A model generated the notes under the pieces. It searched no databases. It saw nothing but the letters and a program-made list of their open reading frames with translations, and had not been told where the DNA came from. Below, one piece after another: positions 38,426 to 48,754 of a stretch of DNA of 64,000 nucleotides. Origin of the DNA: Streptococcus phocae (GTDB taxonomy: Bacteria > Bacillota > Bacilli > Lactobacillales > Streptococcaceae); contig NZ_LHQM01000010.1 of assembly GCF_001302265.1 (NCBI RefSeq), positions 1 through 64,000 on the forward strand. Direction: 5' to 3'. A program made the translations under genes and the position numbers. Each line of letters starts with the position of its first letter. The first letter of the stretch is position 1.

Positions 38426-39328
38426 ATGATTACTGCTATTGTTTTTGATGTAGACGATACTATTTATGACCAACAAGCACCCTATCGAAAGGCTATGGAG
38501 AAATGCTTTCCTGACTTTGACATGTCGGTGATGAACCAAGCGTACATCCGTTTTCGTCATTACTCGGACGTTGGTTTTCCAAAAGTGATGGCAGGGGAGT
38601 GGACAACAGAGTATTTTCGCTTTTGGCGTTGCAAGGAAACCTTACTTGAATTTGGGTATCCAGAGATTGATGAAAAAGCTGGGACAAATTTCCAAGAAGT
38701 CTATGAAAAAGAATTACAAGACATCACGATGCTTGATGAAATGCGCATGACCCTTGACTTTTTGAAATCTAAGAAGGTTCCAATGGGAATCATCACCAAT
38801 GGCCCAACAGAGCACCAGCTCAAAAAAGTTCGTAAATTAGGACTATATGATTATGTTGATCCCAAACGTGTTATTGTTAGCCAAGCGACAGGTTTTCAAA
38901 AACCCGAAAAAGAAATCTTTAATTTAGCGGCTGAGCAATTTGACATGAATCCTCAAACCACTCTTTATGTGGGGGACTCCTACGATAATGATATTATGGG
39001 TGCTTTTAATGGCGGCTGGCATTCGATGTGGTTTAATCACCGAGGTCGCAAGCTCAAACCTGGCACAAAACCGGTTTACGATGTTGCGATTGATAACTTT
39101 GAGCAACTCTTTGGAGCGGTTAAGGTTCTCTTTGATTTGCCAGATAATAAATTTATCTTTGATGGCAACGATAAGAAAAACCCAATCTTGCAAATGGGGA
39201 TGAACAATGGCTTAATGATGGCAGCAGAGCGCCTTTTAGAAAGCAATATGAGTATTGATAAGGTCGTGATTTTACTGCGTTTAAATAAACAGCAAGAAAA
39301 GGTGCTGCGATTAAAATACGCGCGCTAA
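38426..39328 (+). CDS. HAD superfamily hydrolase, YjjG-like, with C-terminal extension
   Basis: A 300-residue HAD protein. Motif I VFDVDDTIYD, motif II ITNGPTEHQ, Lys in FQKPEKEIF, motif IV VGDSYDNDIMG. The hydrolase part ends near residue 235 (the family is usually about 230 long); about 65 further residues (KKNPILQMGMNNG...) are helical and lysine/arginine-rich. Substrate may be a nucleotide or sugar phosphate; cannot be settled. AAGAGACCC ribosome site, TATAAT box nearby. Confidence 0.85.
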   Translation: MITAIVFDVDDTIYDQQAPYRKAMEKCFPDFDMSVMNQAYIRFRHYSDVGFPKVMAGEWTTEYFRFWRCKETLLEFGYPEIDEKAGTNFQEVYEKELQDITMLDEMRMTLDFLKSKKVPMGIITNGPTEHQLKKVRKLGLYDYVDPKRVIVSQATGFQKPEKEIFNLAAEQFDMNPQTTLYVGDSYDNDIMGAFNGGWHSMWFNHRGRKLKPGTKPVYDVAIDNFEQLFGAVKVLFDLPDNKFIFDGNDKKNPILQMGMNNGLMMAAERLLESNMSIDKVVILLRLNKQQEKVLRLKYAR

Positions 39329-39380
39329 GTGATGTTTGACGCCGAGTGAACGGCATTTTTCTAGCCAGTAGTCACTGGAA

Positions 39381-39418
39381 CAAAAAACAAGCAAGATGGC
39401 TTAGTCATCTTGCTTGTT
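39381..39418 (-). terminator. Terminator of the mutase gene
   Basis: On the minus strand AACAAGCAAGATGA-CTAAG-CCATCTTGCTTGTTTTTTG; T-run on that strand, downstream of the mutase stop. Confidence 0.75.
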
Positions 39419-39466
39419 GTGTCTAATTCCTAAAGGTCATTTGCTATGATTATCTCTCCCAACAAT

Positions 39467-40114
39467 TCAGGTTTTGTGAGATAACACATGTGTGTCTTCT
39501 AGATACGATTTGTCATTCCACTTGAGGCACTCAAAGTGATTAAAGTCCATGGTTTCCAAAATCGTCAAACTAGCATTGGCTAATCCGCCCAAAGAACGAA
39601 ATAGAGCTGGTTCAAATCCCAAGAGGTGACGAATAGAGGCAGTTAAGTTAGCACCGTGTCCGACAATTAGGACATTTTCATAGTCACTGTCTTTGAGTGA
39701 GTGAATGAGCTCTGCCACTCGCTGAGTGGTTTGATAGGTTGATTCTGCATCAAATTGGCTAGTGTTGAATTTCGCGAGGTTATGGTGAAACGCCGAGATT
39801 TGAGTGGGGTAGATGGCAGACATAGTCGTGATTTTAGCCCCTTCTAACTTGCCGAGTTTCCATTCTCTTAGTTTATCGGTATAAATCACGTCAGCATCAA
39901 TACCAGCTTCGTCAACAATGATTTGAGTCGTGTCAACGGCTCTTTTTTGATCGCTAGAGTAGACAGCGTCAAACGGAATATGACTTAGTGCTTGGCCTAA
40001 TTGGCGGAGCTCTTCTTTAGCGTCATCAAGTAAAGGTGAATCTTCTGTTGAGCCTTGGAAGCGTCCTTCTTGATTCCAAAGTGTTTTTCCGTGTCTAATA
40101 AAATAACATTTCAT
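39467..40114 (-). CDS. Histidine phosphatase (phosphoglycerate mutase) family protein
   Basis: A 215-residue histidine phosphatase with the catalytic RHG in CYFIRHGKTLWN (near residue 8) and a later LIVGHGANLTASIR. Likely acts on small phosphate esters rather than as the glycolytic mutase. GGAGG before the start at 40114. Lone gene. Confidence 0.85.
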   Translation of the reverse strand: MKCYFIRHGKTLWNQEGRFQGSTEDSPLLDDAKEELRQLGQALSHIPFDAVYSSDQKRAVDTTQIIVDEAGIDADVIYTDKLREWKLGKLEGAKITTMSAIYPTQISAFHHNLAKFNTSQFDAESTYQTTQRVAELIHSLKDSDYENVLIVGHGANLTASIRHLLGFEPALFRSLGGLANASLTILETMDFNHFECLKWNDKSYLEDTHVLSHKT

Positions 40115-40269
40115 ATGGTTTTACCTCCCCATTTTGATATAGTTATAGGTTGACCCCAAAAGGAAAGAGACGAATTTTAGCTATGATTTACATGTGCTAA
40201 TATCGAGCACAGGTCTGAAATGATTCAAACCTTATTATAAGAAAAGCATTCGCTTGGTAGGAAAACACA

Positions 40270-40746
40270 TTAGGATTTGATGATGTCGGCAAATTCTGCA
40301 TTGACAAAAGCAGCTAGCTCTTGACTATCAATTTTAATGGATCGCCCCACTTCACCAGCTGATACAATGATGTCTTTTTTGCTGCGTGCAGACTGATCGA
40401 TGTAAATAGGGTACTTGTGTTTTTGATGGATGCCAACTGGATTATTAGCTCCGTGCACGTAGCCTGTGACACCCTGCAATTCTTTTTGCGGAATCATAGA
40501 TACTTTTTTATGCCCAGAAACCTTGGCGAGACGTTTTTCGCACAGATGTTCTGTCAAAGGAATGATACCAATAATAGGGCTTTTTTTATCACCAAATAAG
40601 GCGAGAGTTTTATAAATATCCGATGCTGAGATGGTATCTGGTAGTTCTCTCTCTAAAGCATTGATGCGAAGACTTTGATAAGAGATGTTAGCCTTATCTA
40701 AAATTTGTTCAATCAAGGTTTTTTTGAGTTTTGTTTTCTTAACCAT
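40270..40746 (-). CDS. ybaK: YbaK/EbsC Cys-tRNA(Pro) deacylase family
   Basis: A 158-residue trans-editing domain protein: KTLALFGDKKSPIIGIIPLTEHLCEKRLAKVSGHKKV and GYVHGANNPVGIHQKHKYPIYID, plus VSAGEVGRSIKI. Family members deacylate Cys-tRNA(Pro). AAGGAAA ribosome site. Lone gene, minus strand. Symbol by analogy to YbaK. Confidence 0.9.
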   Translation of the reverse strand: MVKKTKLKKTLIEQILDKANISYQSLRINALERELPDTISASDIYKTLALFGDKKSPIIGIIPLTEHLCEKRLAKVSGHKKVSMIPQKELQGVTGYVHGANNPVGIHQKHKYPIYIDQSARSKKDIIVSAGEVGRSIKIDSQELAAFVNAEFADIIKS

Positions 40747-40832
40747 TAGTTTTCCTTATAACAATATAAAAAATAGTATAATAATTATATTATACCATTT
40801 TTTAATGATAGGGTTAATACTTTTTTGTGAGA

Positions 40833-41396
40833 TTAATCGCGAGGAGTAAAAAATTGAGGTTGAGCAGGCAAGATAATTGCCAAAGCAAGGGCGGTTACTA
40901 AGAAAGTTAAAATCCCTGCTGTACCATTGACGGTAAATGAGTACCAAATAGCAGACATGCCTTTAGGCGCGTAGCTTCCCCAGAAAATAACGCCAGCAAT
41001 AAAATGCCAAAGGTACCGAACACCAACTGCAAAAAGAGCGGCTGATAATGCTGTGAAAAGAGCGTATAATTTGCTTTGAAATTTCAAACTGTTAGCTAGA
41101 GCATTTGAGAACATGCCTGCCAAGCCCATTGATAAAAATGCAAGAATATATTCAATCATCACTTGTGATAGGCTCAAGTAGTAGACTTTTCCAAGAACGA
41201 AGTGCAAGAGTCCCCAAATCAAGCCTGCAAGAAGACCATACTTAGTTCCTCGTCGAAGGGCGAATAAGACAAGTGGGATTGCACCATAAGAAGGGCTGAA
41301 CCATCCCACAAAATCTGGGACAAAGGATAGAGCCATTGCAAGAGCGGCAAAAATAGCAGCCTCAATGAGATACTTGATGTTTGTATTTCTCGACAT
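40833..41396 (-). CDS. thiT: ECF thiamine transporter S component
   Basis: The thiamine-specific substrate-binding membrane subunit of the energy-coupling factor transporter; works with shared EcfAA'T. 187 residues, about six helices. Motifs: ALSFVPDFVGWFSPSYGAIPLVLFALRRG and LGKVYYLSLSQVMIEYILAFLSMGLAG. ATG at 41396 follows an AAAAGGAG that is part of the TPP-riboswitch terminator hairpin. Next to the TPP riboswitch, which supports the thiamine assignment. Confidence 0.95.
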   Translation of the reverse strand: MSRNTNIKYLIEAAIFAALAMALSFVPDFVGWFSPSYGAIPLVLFALRRGTKYGLLAGLIWGLLHFVLGKVYYLSLSQVMIEYILAFLSMGLAGMFSNALANSLKFQSKLYALFTALSAALFAVGVRYLWHFIAGVIFWGSYAPKGMSAIWYSFTVNGTAGILTFLVTALALAIILPAQPQFFTPRD

Positions 41397-41531
41397 AAAA
41401 AAACTCCTTTTTTTACACAAAAGGAGTATTGTTTTCCAATAGATTTTACTGGTCACAATCCCTACGCTTGTATTAACAAGATCAGGTCCCTAGGATTTCG
41501 CAACTGCGATCTCAGCCAAAGCACTCCTTTG
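41397..41531 (-). promoter_or_regulatory. TPP riboswitch with terminator upstream of thiT
   Basis: On the minus strand the aptamer has the conserved GGCTGAGATC (41515 to 41506) and ACCTGATC followed by GCGTAGGGA near 41484-41458. A hairpin ACTCCTTTT / AAAAGGAGT with T7 (about 41397-41428) is the expression platform. The strand of the hairpin with AAAAGGAG is also the thiT ribosome site, so TPP should act at transcription and translation. Confidence 0.9.
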
Positions 41532-41613
41532 TGAAATATTATATTTTCTATCATTATAAGAGGAATAACTATCCTTGTCAAGGGATACGCTCAAAAAGAG
41601 GAGGGCTAGTAGC

Positions 41614-42474
41614 CTATCTCCTCTTATTTTTTTTAATTGGGCCAAACAGTTTTTCAAACGTCTTTTTGGCATCTTTTGTAACGGCAATTTGGTTTAAATC
41701 AAGTGGGTGATTAAAGCCATTAATATAACCTTGTGAGGTATACTGGTGCAGATCATAATCTAAAGTGGTGTCTGGAGCAGCCTCATAGTAGCCGGAATCA
41801 CTACCATATGTTGGTATCCATACGGCATCAAAGCCTTCTGTGGAAATGTTTTGCTCCTCCATGAAGTAGGTCCCTATGTAGAGGCCGATGTTTTTAGCCC
41901 CTAATTTTTCAAGCTCTTCACGAAAGGCCTTAACCCCTTTATTCATGTTTTTCATGGTTACCTCTTCAACGTCAATCCAATAATAGGTTGGCTTGAATGG
42001 GGCAGCATGTTTGTAAAAAGTCCTTGCTTCGGCTCGCATCTCCTTGCTATTGCGTCCTAGAGCATAACTATAAACAGCAACTGGGACATCACGTTTTTGA
42101 AATTCCGTGATGTGTTTTTTGAATGATTTATCAAGGCCAGTCGTGAAGGCGGCGTTATTGTGAGCGGTAATTTGCGATCCTCCAAATACACGAACAATAG
42201 CGCCTGATATGTTCTTTGATAAGGTATCATAGTCGATGTCTTTGGGCAATTGCCAGCCTGACACGTCAATAATTGGATTTAAGATAAAGTCGTCGTCTTC
42301 AGCGGTGTCAGCGGTCGATTTCTTTGAACTGGTTGTGGTTATTGGGATATTGTCCTTGGCCTGTCTCAGTTCGTTAACTCTGAGGTTTTGGGTGTGTCTG
42401 TTTCCAAGCAATAATAGTATAGCCAGCAAGAAAAAGAAGACCGCGACAACAATGGGTTTTATTCTTCTTCTCAT
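41614..42474 (-). CDS. GH25 muramidase, membrane-anchored
   Basis: A 286-residue protein: N-terminal helix (about 8-24) as signal anchor, a linker to about 65, then a GH25 catalytic domain with PIIDVSGWQ (catalytic Asp), YYWIDVEE (near 170), and LHQYTSQGYING. GH25 enzymes cleave muramic acid-GlcNAc bonds, so it is likely a cell-wall lysozyme. The ATG at 42474 is 7 nt after a TACAAT -10, without ribosome site. Confidence 0.9.
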   Translation of the reverse strand: MRRRIKPIVVAVFFFLLAILLLLGNRHTQNLRVNELRQAKDNIPITTTSSKKSTADTAEDDDFILNPIIDVSGWQLPKDIDYDTLSKNISGAIVRVFGGSQITAHNNAAFTTGLDKSFKKHITEFQKRDVPVAVYSYALGRNSKEMRAEARTFYKHAAPFKPTYYWIDVEEVTMKNMNKGVKAFREELEKLGAKNIGLYIGTYFMEEQNISTEGFDAVWIPTYGSDSGYYEAAPDTTLDYDLHQYTSQGYINGFNHPLDLNQIAVTKDAKKTFEKLFGPIKKNKRR

Positions 42475-42481
42475 TATTGAT

Positions 42482-42510
42482 ATTGTACCCTAAAACCTTT
42501 AAAAAATCAA
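42482..42510 (-). promoter_or_regulatory. Promoter of GH25 gene, leaderless
   Basis: On the minus strand TTGATT (42510-42505), 17-nt spacer, TACAAT (42487-42482), then 7 nt to the GH25 ATG and no Shine-Dalgarno. The transcript should start at the codon. Confidence 0.7.
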
Positions 42511-42799
42511 AATATCCTAACTCTTTTCTTAGTTTTCTACCTATTTTAGACTATTTTTGGAAAAGCTGAGCAGAAGGGCTAAGTTCGTTTTTCCAAGGCA
42601 TTCAGGCATTTGACCTTATAGTCACTCCTTATAAGGAACAAGGGTTAAAGTTACAGTTTTTATTGATAGCTGTTTTGGTGAAAGGTCAGTCGTTATCATA
42701 AGACCCACATCTTTTTGTAATACTGACTGATGATGAGGTTAAGACTGGTCAAGCCGTCAAAAATTTGTGATAATAGATAAAAACTAATGTTGAGGTGTT
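42511..42799. other. Intergenic stretch with a possible coding remnant
   Basis: Between the divergent GH25 and ECF-like genes. Most of it shows no gene. A 29-codon frame at 42612-42701 (DLIVTPYKEQ...LVKGQSLS) lacks any start codon or ribosome site and may be the tail of a lost gene. No terminator, tRNA or repeat seen. Confidence 0.4.
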
Positions 42800-43312
42800 A
42801 TGTCTATTAAAAAAGTGCGTCGCATGATTCTTTTGTCAGTATTTTGTTGTGCTTTGCGACTATTGTTTCATCCATTTCCAACTGTTCAGCCTTTCTTGGC
42901 TTTTTTGATGATTGGTGTGTTGTATGCTAGTCTTTCAGAAATGCTTGTTGTCATGACAGTTTCGATGGTGACATCTGCCATATTTTTAGGATTTGGGGTT
43001 TGGCTTACCTGGCAGATAACGGCCTTAACCCTTGTTCTGTTGATTTGGCGACTTCTCGCTAGGTTCTTGTCTTTTGAGAAAGTTTTGTTTAGAGTATTGA
43101 GTCTAGCGATTTTAGTAGCTTTTTGTGCCCTTTTTTACGGAGTCTTGATGGATAGTTGCATTGTTTATGTGTATCACATCCCTTGGGTGCTATATGTCTT
43201 ATCAGGTCTTCCTTTTCATGGGATTTATGCTGCTTCGACAGTGTGTTTCTTCTTTTTCTTTTTAGGGCTGTTTAAAAAGCCATTGAGCAAAAAAGGCATT
43301 AAACTGATTTAA
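42800..43312 (+). CDS. ECF-type membrane protein (substrate component-like)
   Basis: A 170-residue integral membrane protein with about five helices, RLLFHPFPTVQPFLAFLMIGVLYASL resembling the first helices of ECF S components, but it lacks an obvious signature for a known substrate. GAGGTG ribosome site. Lone gene; an orphan S component would need the shared ECF module found elsewhere. Substrate unknown. Confidence 0.65.
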   Translation: MSIKKVRRMILLSVFCCALRLLFHPFPTVQPFLAFLMIGVLYASLSEMLVVMTVSMVTSAIFLGFGVWLTWQITALTLVLLIWRLLARFLSFEKVLFRVLSLAILVAFCALFYGVLMDSCIVYVYHIPWVLYVLSGLPFHGIYAASTVCFFFFFLGLFKKPLSKKGIKLI

Positions 43313-43318
43313 ATGAGA

Positions 43319-43354
43319 TAAAAAACGTTATCCTTTAAAGGATAACGTTTTTTT
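43319..43354. terminator. Terminator between the ECF-like and gpx genes
   Basis: AAAAACGTTATCC / GGATAACGTTTTT with flanking A and T runs; can serve both converging genes. Confidence 0.85.
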
Positions 43355-43359
43355 AAGGA

Positions 43360-43842
43360 TTAGGTGTTGAGAAGTTTTTCGATAGCAGTAGTCATTTCCT
43401 CAGGAGGTGTTTTCGATGAAAATCTTTCTACCACATGACCGTGTCTGTCAATTAAAAATTTGGCAAAATTCCACTCAATTCGTTTGCCTAAAGGACCGCT
43501 TTTTTGGTGTTTTAACCAATCAAACAGTGGGTCTGCTTCCTTGCCGTTAACCTTTATTTTGGCAAATCGAGGGAATGTAGTTTTGTAATTAAGGCTACAA
43601 AAGGTGTTGATTTCATCGTTATCTCCAGGCGCTTGTCCTAAAAATTGGTTGCAAGGAAAATCAAGCACTTCGAAGCCTTCAGAGTGATATGTTTCATAGA
43701 GGTTTTGTAAGCCAGCATATTGTGGGGTTAGCCCGCAACCTGTAGCAGTATTGACAATGAGGAGCACCTTTCCTGAAAAGTCTTTTAGGGAACAATCACT
43801 ACCATCTTGGTTTTGGACTGTAAAATCATATGTATTAGCCAT
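43360..43842 (-). CDS. Glutathione peroxidase family (thiol peroxidase)
   Basis: A 160-residue Gpx-fold enzyme: VNTATGCGLTPQYAGLQ with Cys36 in place of selenocysteine, DFPCNQFLGQAPGDNDEI, and the WNFAKFLIDRHGHV catalytic Trp/Asn. Reduces peroxides with thioredoxin or glutathione. The start overlaps pepF's stop by 8 bp and both lie on the minus strand. In Streptococcus it is often named gpoA. Confidence 0.9.
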   Translation of the reverse strand: MANTYDFTVQNQDGSDCSLKDFSGKVLLIVNTATGCGLTPQYAGLQNLYETYHSEGFEVLDFPCNQFLGQAPGDNDEINTFCSLNYKTTFPRFAKIKVNGKEADPLFDWLKHQKSGPLGKRIEWNFAKFLIDRHGHVVERFSSKTPPEEMTTAIEKLLNT

Positions 43843-45634
43843 TAGCTATCTCCTTTGTATAAGCGATAATGCGGTCAACGGTGTCACTCAAAAAGGCAAT
43901 TGTATCTTGAAGTGGCTTGCTGGTTGAGATGTCGGCACCAATTAACTTGGCAGTTTCTAGTGGGGTTTTGCTACCACCAGATTTGAGGAAGGTCAACCAC
44001 TCATCTGCTCCGTTAGGATTGTTCTTCAGGTTGAGGTAGCCTGCTGTTGAGATGACTAGTCCTGCTGAGTAGGTATAGCTATATAGCCCCATGTAGTAAT
44101 GGGCTTGTCTCATCCAAGTGAGTGCGGCGTCATCATCAATCTCTACGGCATCTCCCCAAAACTCTGTTAGGACGTCTTTCATCATAGCGTTTAATTGTTC
44201 TGCCCCAAAGGTTCCGCCTTCTTCAATGAGGGTGTAAACCTTGCGCTGAAAGGCTGCTTCTAGTAGGTGTGTAATGAAATTATGGAAGTAGGTGTCTGTC
44301 AGACGATGCGCTAGGGCAAAGCGTTTTTGGCGAGGGTCATCAAATTGTTTTTCGAGGTAATCGCTTAGCATGAGCTCGTTAAAAGTTGATGGCGCTTCGA
44401 CGTAGTAGGTTGACATGTGGGTATTGAAAATGCTTTGGTGGTTGTCTGAGAAGATGAATTGACCAGAATGACCAATTTCATGAATTAAGGTATAGACATC
44501 AGACATGCGACCAGTCCAACTCATAAGGACATAGGGGTGAACCTTGTAAGGATCGGCAGCATAGCCTCCAGAATCCTTATTAGCATTGGCAGCAAAGTCT
44601 ACCCAACGTTCGGTTTGGTAACGTTCAATTTCTTGGGTGTATTCTTTGCCGAGAGGTGCCAAAGATTTCATGACCAAGTCATAAGCACCGTCAATGCTAA
44701 CTTCTGGGTTAAGGTCGCTATCAAGATCTAACTTCCAGTCAGCAAAGGTCATTTTTTCTAAACCGTTAACCTTGGCCACGTGTTTCAAGAAGGCTTGAGC
44801 CACAGGCGCAAAGTCAGACATAATCATATCAATTTGACGATCAAACATGCTACGGTCAACTTCCTGCTCTGCGAGGAGGTAATCAAAAACAGAAGCGTAA
44901 CCTTTCATGTCAGCGATTAATTTTTCTGACTTAACTTTTGCGAGATAGGCAGCTGCAGCAGTATTTTGATGTTTTCTGAGGCCTTTTGAAAAAGAACGAA
45001 AAGCTTTCTCGCGAACTTCGGCATCATCATGATTTTGATAAAAGTTTTCATAAGACACAAAACTGTTTTGATAGGTTTTTCCATCAACTTCAAAGTCTTC
45101 CATCTCAAAATCACCAGCTCGCATTTTTGTGTAAATGTCATAAGGTGCAGCCAGTACTTCGCGTAGGTTGGTCAAAGTTTTTTCAACATCAGCACTTAGC
45201 AGGTGTTTTTTTTGGATTTTAGCCAAGCGAATAGCAGCGCTGAAATAAGGATTTTTTTCGAGTTCATTTAGTACGGTGATGTCAGCACTAGCAAGAGCAG
45301 TGTCAAAAAAGCTAAGCGTGACACTGGCTTTGGTCACAAAGTCTTCGCCGGATTGAGCAATCTGAGCGAATTCTTCGCTAGAAAAATCCGTGGTTTGAGG
45401 CATGAAGGAGTAAGTTCCAATATGGCTCATCTGGATGTAGATTTGTTCGATTTCCATCAAGGCTTGTGTGAAGTCCTCTACCGTTACCAAGTGGTTTTCA
45501 TACTGGCGTTTGAACAGTACAACATCATCCAAAGCTTTTTCAATAGCTAATAAAAAGTCTTGCCTGTCTTTGTAGAGTGCAGTAAGGTCCCAGAGTTCGT
45601 TTTCTGGAAATTCTGAACGTTTTTTTAATTCCAT
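43835..45634 (-). CDS. pepF: Oligoendopeptidase F
   Basis: An M3-family zinc metallopeptidase that degrades short cytosolic peptides. 599 residues; HEIGHSGQF is the HExxH active site (near residue 385). ATG at 45634 (MELKKRSEFPENELWDL) has AAGGAGAAACC. The gpx-type gene overlaps its end. Also reported under the name pepB in some streptococci. Confidence 0.93.
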   Translation of the reverse strand: MELKKRSEFPENELWDLTALYKDRQDFLLAIEKALDDVVLFKRQYENHLVTVEDFTQALMEIEQIYIQMSHIGTYSFMPQTTDFSSEEFAQIAQSGEDFVTKASVTLSFFDTALASADITVLNELEKNPYFSAAIRLAKIQKKHLLSADVEKTLTNLREVLAAPYDIYTKMRAGDFEMEDFEVDGKTYQNSFVSYENFYQNHDDAEVREKAFRSFSKGLRKHQNTAAAAYLAKVKSEKLIADMKGYASVFDYLLAEQEVDRSMFDRQIDMIMSDFAPVAQAFLKHVAKVNGLEKMTFADWKLDLDSDLNPEVSIDGAYDLVMKSLAPLGKEYTQEIERYQTERWVDFAANANKDSGGYAADPYKVHPYVLMSWTGRMSDVYTLIHEIGHSGQFIFSDNHQSIFNTHMSTYYVEAPSTFNELMLSDYLEKQFDDPRQKRFALAHRLTDTYFHNFITHLLEAAFQRKVYTLIEEGGTFGAEQLNAMMKDVLTEFWGDAVEIDDDAALTWMRQAHYYMGLYSYTYSAGLVISTAGYLNLKNNPNGADEWLTFLKSGGSKTPLETAKLIGADISTSKPLQDTIAFLSDTVDRIIAYTKEIANG

Positions 45635-45832
45635 AGGTTTCTCCTTAAGCAAGTGGTTGTTATTAGTATAACAAAAAATAGACATTAGTTGATACAAAAG
45701 CCTCACGCAAACAGAACAGCTCAAAATCATGCCAAAGTGCCTCTAAAAACAGACATTATCCATTGTTTTACTTACATTTTGAGTAAAAAATGGTATGATA
45801 AAAGAGAAACTAGCAGAGAAGGAGCCCAAAGT

Positions 45833-48649
45833 TTGTCACTAAAAAAATTAGAGAGTAGCAATAATCATGAGATTATTGCCGAAGAAGTTGCCCTGTTAAA
45901 GGAAATCCTTGAAGACATTACCCGTCGTATGATTGGTGATGAGGCTTTTGAAACGATTGAAACCATTATTGAATTATCTGAAAAACAAGATTACGTTCTT
46001 TTAGAAGAATTGATTGCACGTATTAGCAATGAGGACATGATTGTGATTTCAAGGTATTTCACTATTTTACCGCTCTTGATTAATATTTCAGAAGACGTTG
46101 ACTTAGCGCATGAAATCAATGTTCAAAACAATACTAATACTGATTATCTGGGGAAACTCGCTCTAACAATTGATGCGGTTGCTGAAAAAGATGATGCTAA
46201 GGCGATTTTAGAAAATGTGACGGTTGTTCCTGTTTTGACGGCACACCCAACGCAAGTACAGCGCAAGACAGTGTTAGAGTTAACCACCAAAATTCATGAT
46301 CTCCTTCGTAAATACCGTGATGTGAAAGCGGGTGTTGTCAATAAAGATAAATGGAAGACAGAACTTTATCGCTACATTGACATTATCATGCAAACAGACA
46401 TTATCCGTGAGAAAAAACTCAAGGTGAAAAATGAGATTACAAACGTCATGCAGTATTACAATGATTCGCTCATTCCAGCCGTGACAAAACTGACTGGCGA
46501 GTATAAACGACTTGCTCAAGAAAAAGGACTTCAGCTAGAAAAAACCAAACCAATTACGATGGGAATGTGGATTGGTGGAGACCGTGACGGTAATCCTTTT
46601 GTAACGGCAGAAACGCTGCGCTTATCAGCAACTGTCCAAAGTGAAGTTGTTTTAAATTATTATATTGAAAAGATGTCAGCCCTGTATAGGACTTTCTCGC
46701 TCTCATCGACCCTCACCAAGCCTAGCCAAGCTGTTGAAAAATTAGCGAGTTTATCAAGTGATCAGTCTATCTATCGGGAAAACGAGCCCTACCGAAAAGC
46801 ATTTCACTATATCCAATCTCGTCTGGTTCAAACCTTGCTGAATCTAACGGCAAAGCCAACTGTCAAATCCTTGCTGCAAAAACATCACTATGCTAATGCA
46901 CACTCGACGAGCAATGCTTCTGTAATTGCAAAATTTGTGGAGTCAAAGGCTGATCAAGTTGCAACAGGTATTGAAGAAAATCGGATTCCGCCTTATCAGA
47001 CGGCTGCTGAGCTAAAAGCCGACCTCCAATTGATTGAAGCATCTCTAATAAACAGTGGTGACCAAGCCTTAGTTGAAGGTGACCTTACAGAGGTTATCCA
47101 AGCTATTGACATTTTTGGTTTCTTTTTAGCCAGTATCGATATGAGACAAGACTCAAGCGTTCAAGAAGCTTGTGTTGCAGAGTTGCTCAAAGGCGCTAAC
47201 ATCGTTGATGATTATAGCGCTCTATCAGAGGAAGAAAAATGTCAAATCCTTCTAAAAGAATTGACTGAGGACCCACGCACCTTGTCGTCATCGCGTGTTG
47301 AAAAATCGGAGCTTTTAGAAAAAGAACTGGCTATTTATGCAGCGGCGCGTGATCTCAAAGACAAGTTGGGTGAAGAAGTTATTAAACAGCATATTATCTC
47401 ACATACCGAGAGTGTGTCTGATATGTTTGAGCTAGCAATTATGCTCAAAGAGGTTGGACTGGTTGATCAAGACAAGGCAAGAATTCAAATTGTTCCCTTG
47501 TTTGAAACCATTGAGGACTTGGATAATTCAAGAGCTATCATGACCCAGTACTTGAGCTACGACATTGTTAAGCGTTGGATTTCAGCCAACGATGATTACC
47601 AAGAAATTATGCTGGGCTACTCAGATAGTAATAAAGATGGTGGTTATCTCGCTTCTGGATGGACCTTATACAAGGCTCAAAACGAGTTGACCGAAATTGG
47701 GGAACAACATGGGGTTAAAGTCACCTTTTTCCATGGTCGTGGAGGAACGGTTGGTCGTGGAGGCGGACCATCTTACGATGCTATTAGCTCCCAACCATTT
47801 GGCTCAATTAAAGACCGTATTCGTTTAACGGAGCAGGGTGAAATCATTGAAAATAAATACGGCAACAAAGACGTTGCTTACTACAATCTTGAAATGCTGA
47901 TTTCAGCTTCGGTTAACCGTATGGTGACCCGCATGTTGACTAATCCAGGTGATATTGACGGGTTTAGACAAATCATGGATGGCATTGTGGAAGACAGCAA
48001 TCAGGTTTATCGCCAATTGGTTTTTGAGAATCCTTATTTTTATGATTACTTTTTTGAGGCTAGTCCGATAAAAGAAGTGTCTAGTCTAAATATTGGTTCC
48101 AGACCAGCAGCTCGTAAGACAATCACCGATATTACAGGTTTACGAGCAATTCCTTGGGTCTTTTCATGGTCACAAAACCGAATCATGCTACCAGGGTGGT
48201 ATGGTGTTGGCTCAGCCTTTAAACATTTTATTGATCAAGATGAGGGTAATTTGGCTAAGCTACAGCATATGTATGAGAAGTGGCCATTTTTCCACTCCTT
48301 ATTGTCAAACGTTGATATGGTTCTCTCCAAATCTAACATGAACATTGCTTTTCACTATGCTCAGTTAGCCGAAAGCCAAGAAGTCAGAGACGTTTATCAC
48401 ACCATTTTAGACGAGTGGCAACTGACCAAAGATGTTATTTTAGCCATTGAACAACACGATGAGTTATTAGAAGACAACCCATCGCTAAAATACAGTTTGG
48501 ATTTCCGTCTGCCTTACTTTAACGTGTTAAACTACATTCAAATCGAATTGATCAAACGCCTCAGAAGTGACCAGCTTGATGAGGATTACGAAAAGTTGAT
48601 CCATACCACGATTAATGGGATTGCAACTGGACTCCGTAATTCTGGTTAA
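45833..48649 (+). CDS. ppc: Phosphoenolpyruvate carboxylase
   Basis: Fixes bicarbonate onto PEP to make oxaloacetate. 938 residues: [16 protein letters not shown] (active-site His), [30 protein letters not shown] and [18 protein letters not shown] start at 45833 with AAGGAG 8 nt upstream gives the [11 protein letters not shown] beginning; the longer frame has no ribosome site. Divergent from pepF. Anaplerotic; supplies aspartate. Confidence 0.95.
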   Translation: MSLKKLESSNNHEIIAEEVALLKEILEDITRRMIGDEAFETIETIIELSEKQDYVLLEELIARISNEDMIVISRYFTILPLLINISEDVDLAHEINVQNNTNTDYLGKLALTIDAVAEKDDAKAILENVTVVPVLTAHPTQVQRKTVLELTTKIHDLLRKYRDVKAGVVNKDKWKTELYRYIDIIMQTDIIREKKLKVKNEITNVMQYYNDSLIPAVTKLTGEYKRLAQEKGLQLEKTKPITMGMWIGGDRDGNPFVTAETLRLSATVQSEVVLNYYIEKMSALYRTFSLSSTLTKPSQAVEKLASLSSDQSIYRENEPYRKAFHYIQSRLVQTLLNLTAKPTVKSLLQKHHYANAHSTSNASVIAKFVESKADQVATGIEENRIPPYQTAAELKADLQLIEASLINSGDQALVEGDLTEVIQAIDIFGFFLASIDMRQDSSVQEACVAELLKGANIVDDYSALSEEEKCQILLKELTEDPRTLSSSRVEKSELLEKELAIYAAARDLKDKLGEEVIKQHIISHTESVSDMFELAIMLKEVGLVDQDKARIQIVPLFETIEDLDNSRAIMTQYLSYDIVKRWISANDDYQEIMLGYSDSNKDGGYLASGWTLYKAQNELTEIGEQHGVKVTFFHGRGGTVGRGGGPSYDAISSQPFGSIKDRIRLTEQGEIIENKYGNKDVAYYNLEMLISASVNRMVTRMLTNPGDIDGFRQIMDGIVEDSNQVYRQLVFENPYFYDYFFEASPIKEVSSLNIGSRPAARKTITDITGLRAIPWVFSWSQNRIMLPGWYGVGSAFKHFIDQDEGNLAKLQHMYEKWPFFHSLLSNVDMVLSKSNMNIAFHYAQLAESQEVRDVYHTILDEWQLTKDVILAIEQHDELLEDNPSLKYSLDFRLPYFNVLNYIQIELIKRLRSDQLDEDYEKLIHTTINGIATGLRNSG

Positions 48650-48656
48650 TATTGGC

Positions 48657-48687
48657 AAAAAAAGCAACCCATTAGGGTTGCTTTTTC
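48657..48687 (+). terminator. Terminator of ppc
   Basis: AAAAAAGCAACCC / GGGTTGCTTTTT, 8 bp after the ppc stop. Confidence 0.85.
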
Positions 48688-48754
48688 GCTTTGTTTTGCT
48701 AAAGAAAGGTGATATAATGCTAAAAGATTATTCAAGAAAACTATAGGGGAAACT

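Noticed and set aside
43730-43742. Selenocysteine in the glutathione peroxidase
   Set aside because: The codon at the active site is a normal cysteine (TGC), no TGA or SECIS.
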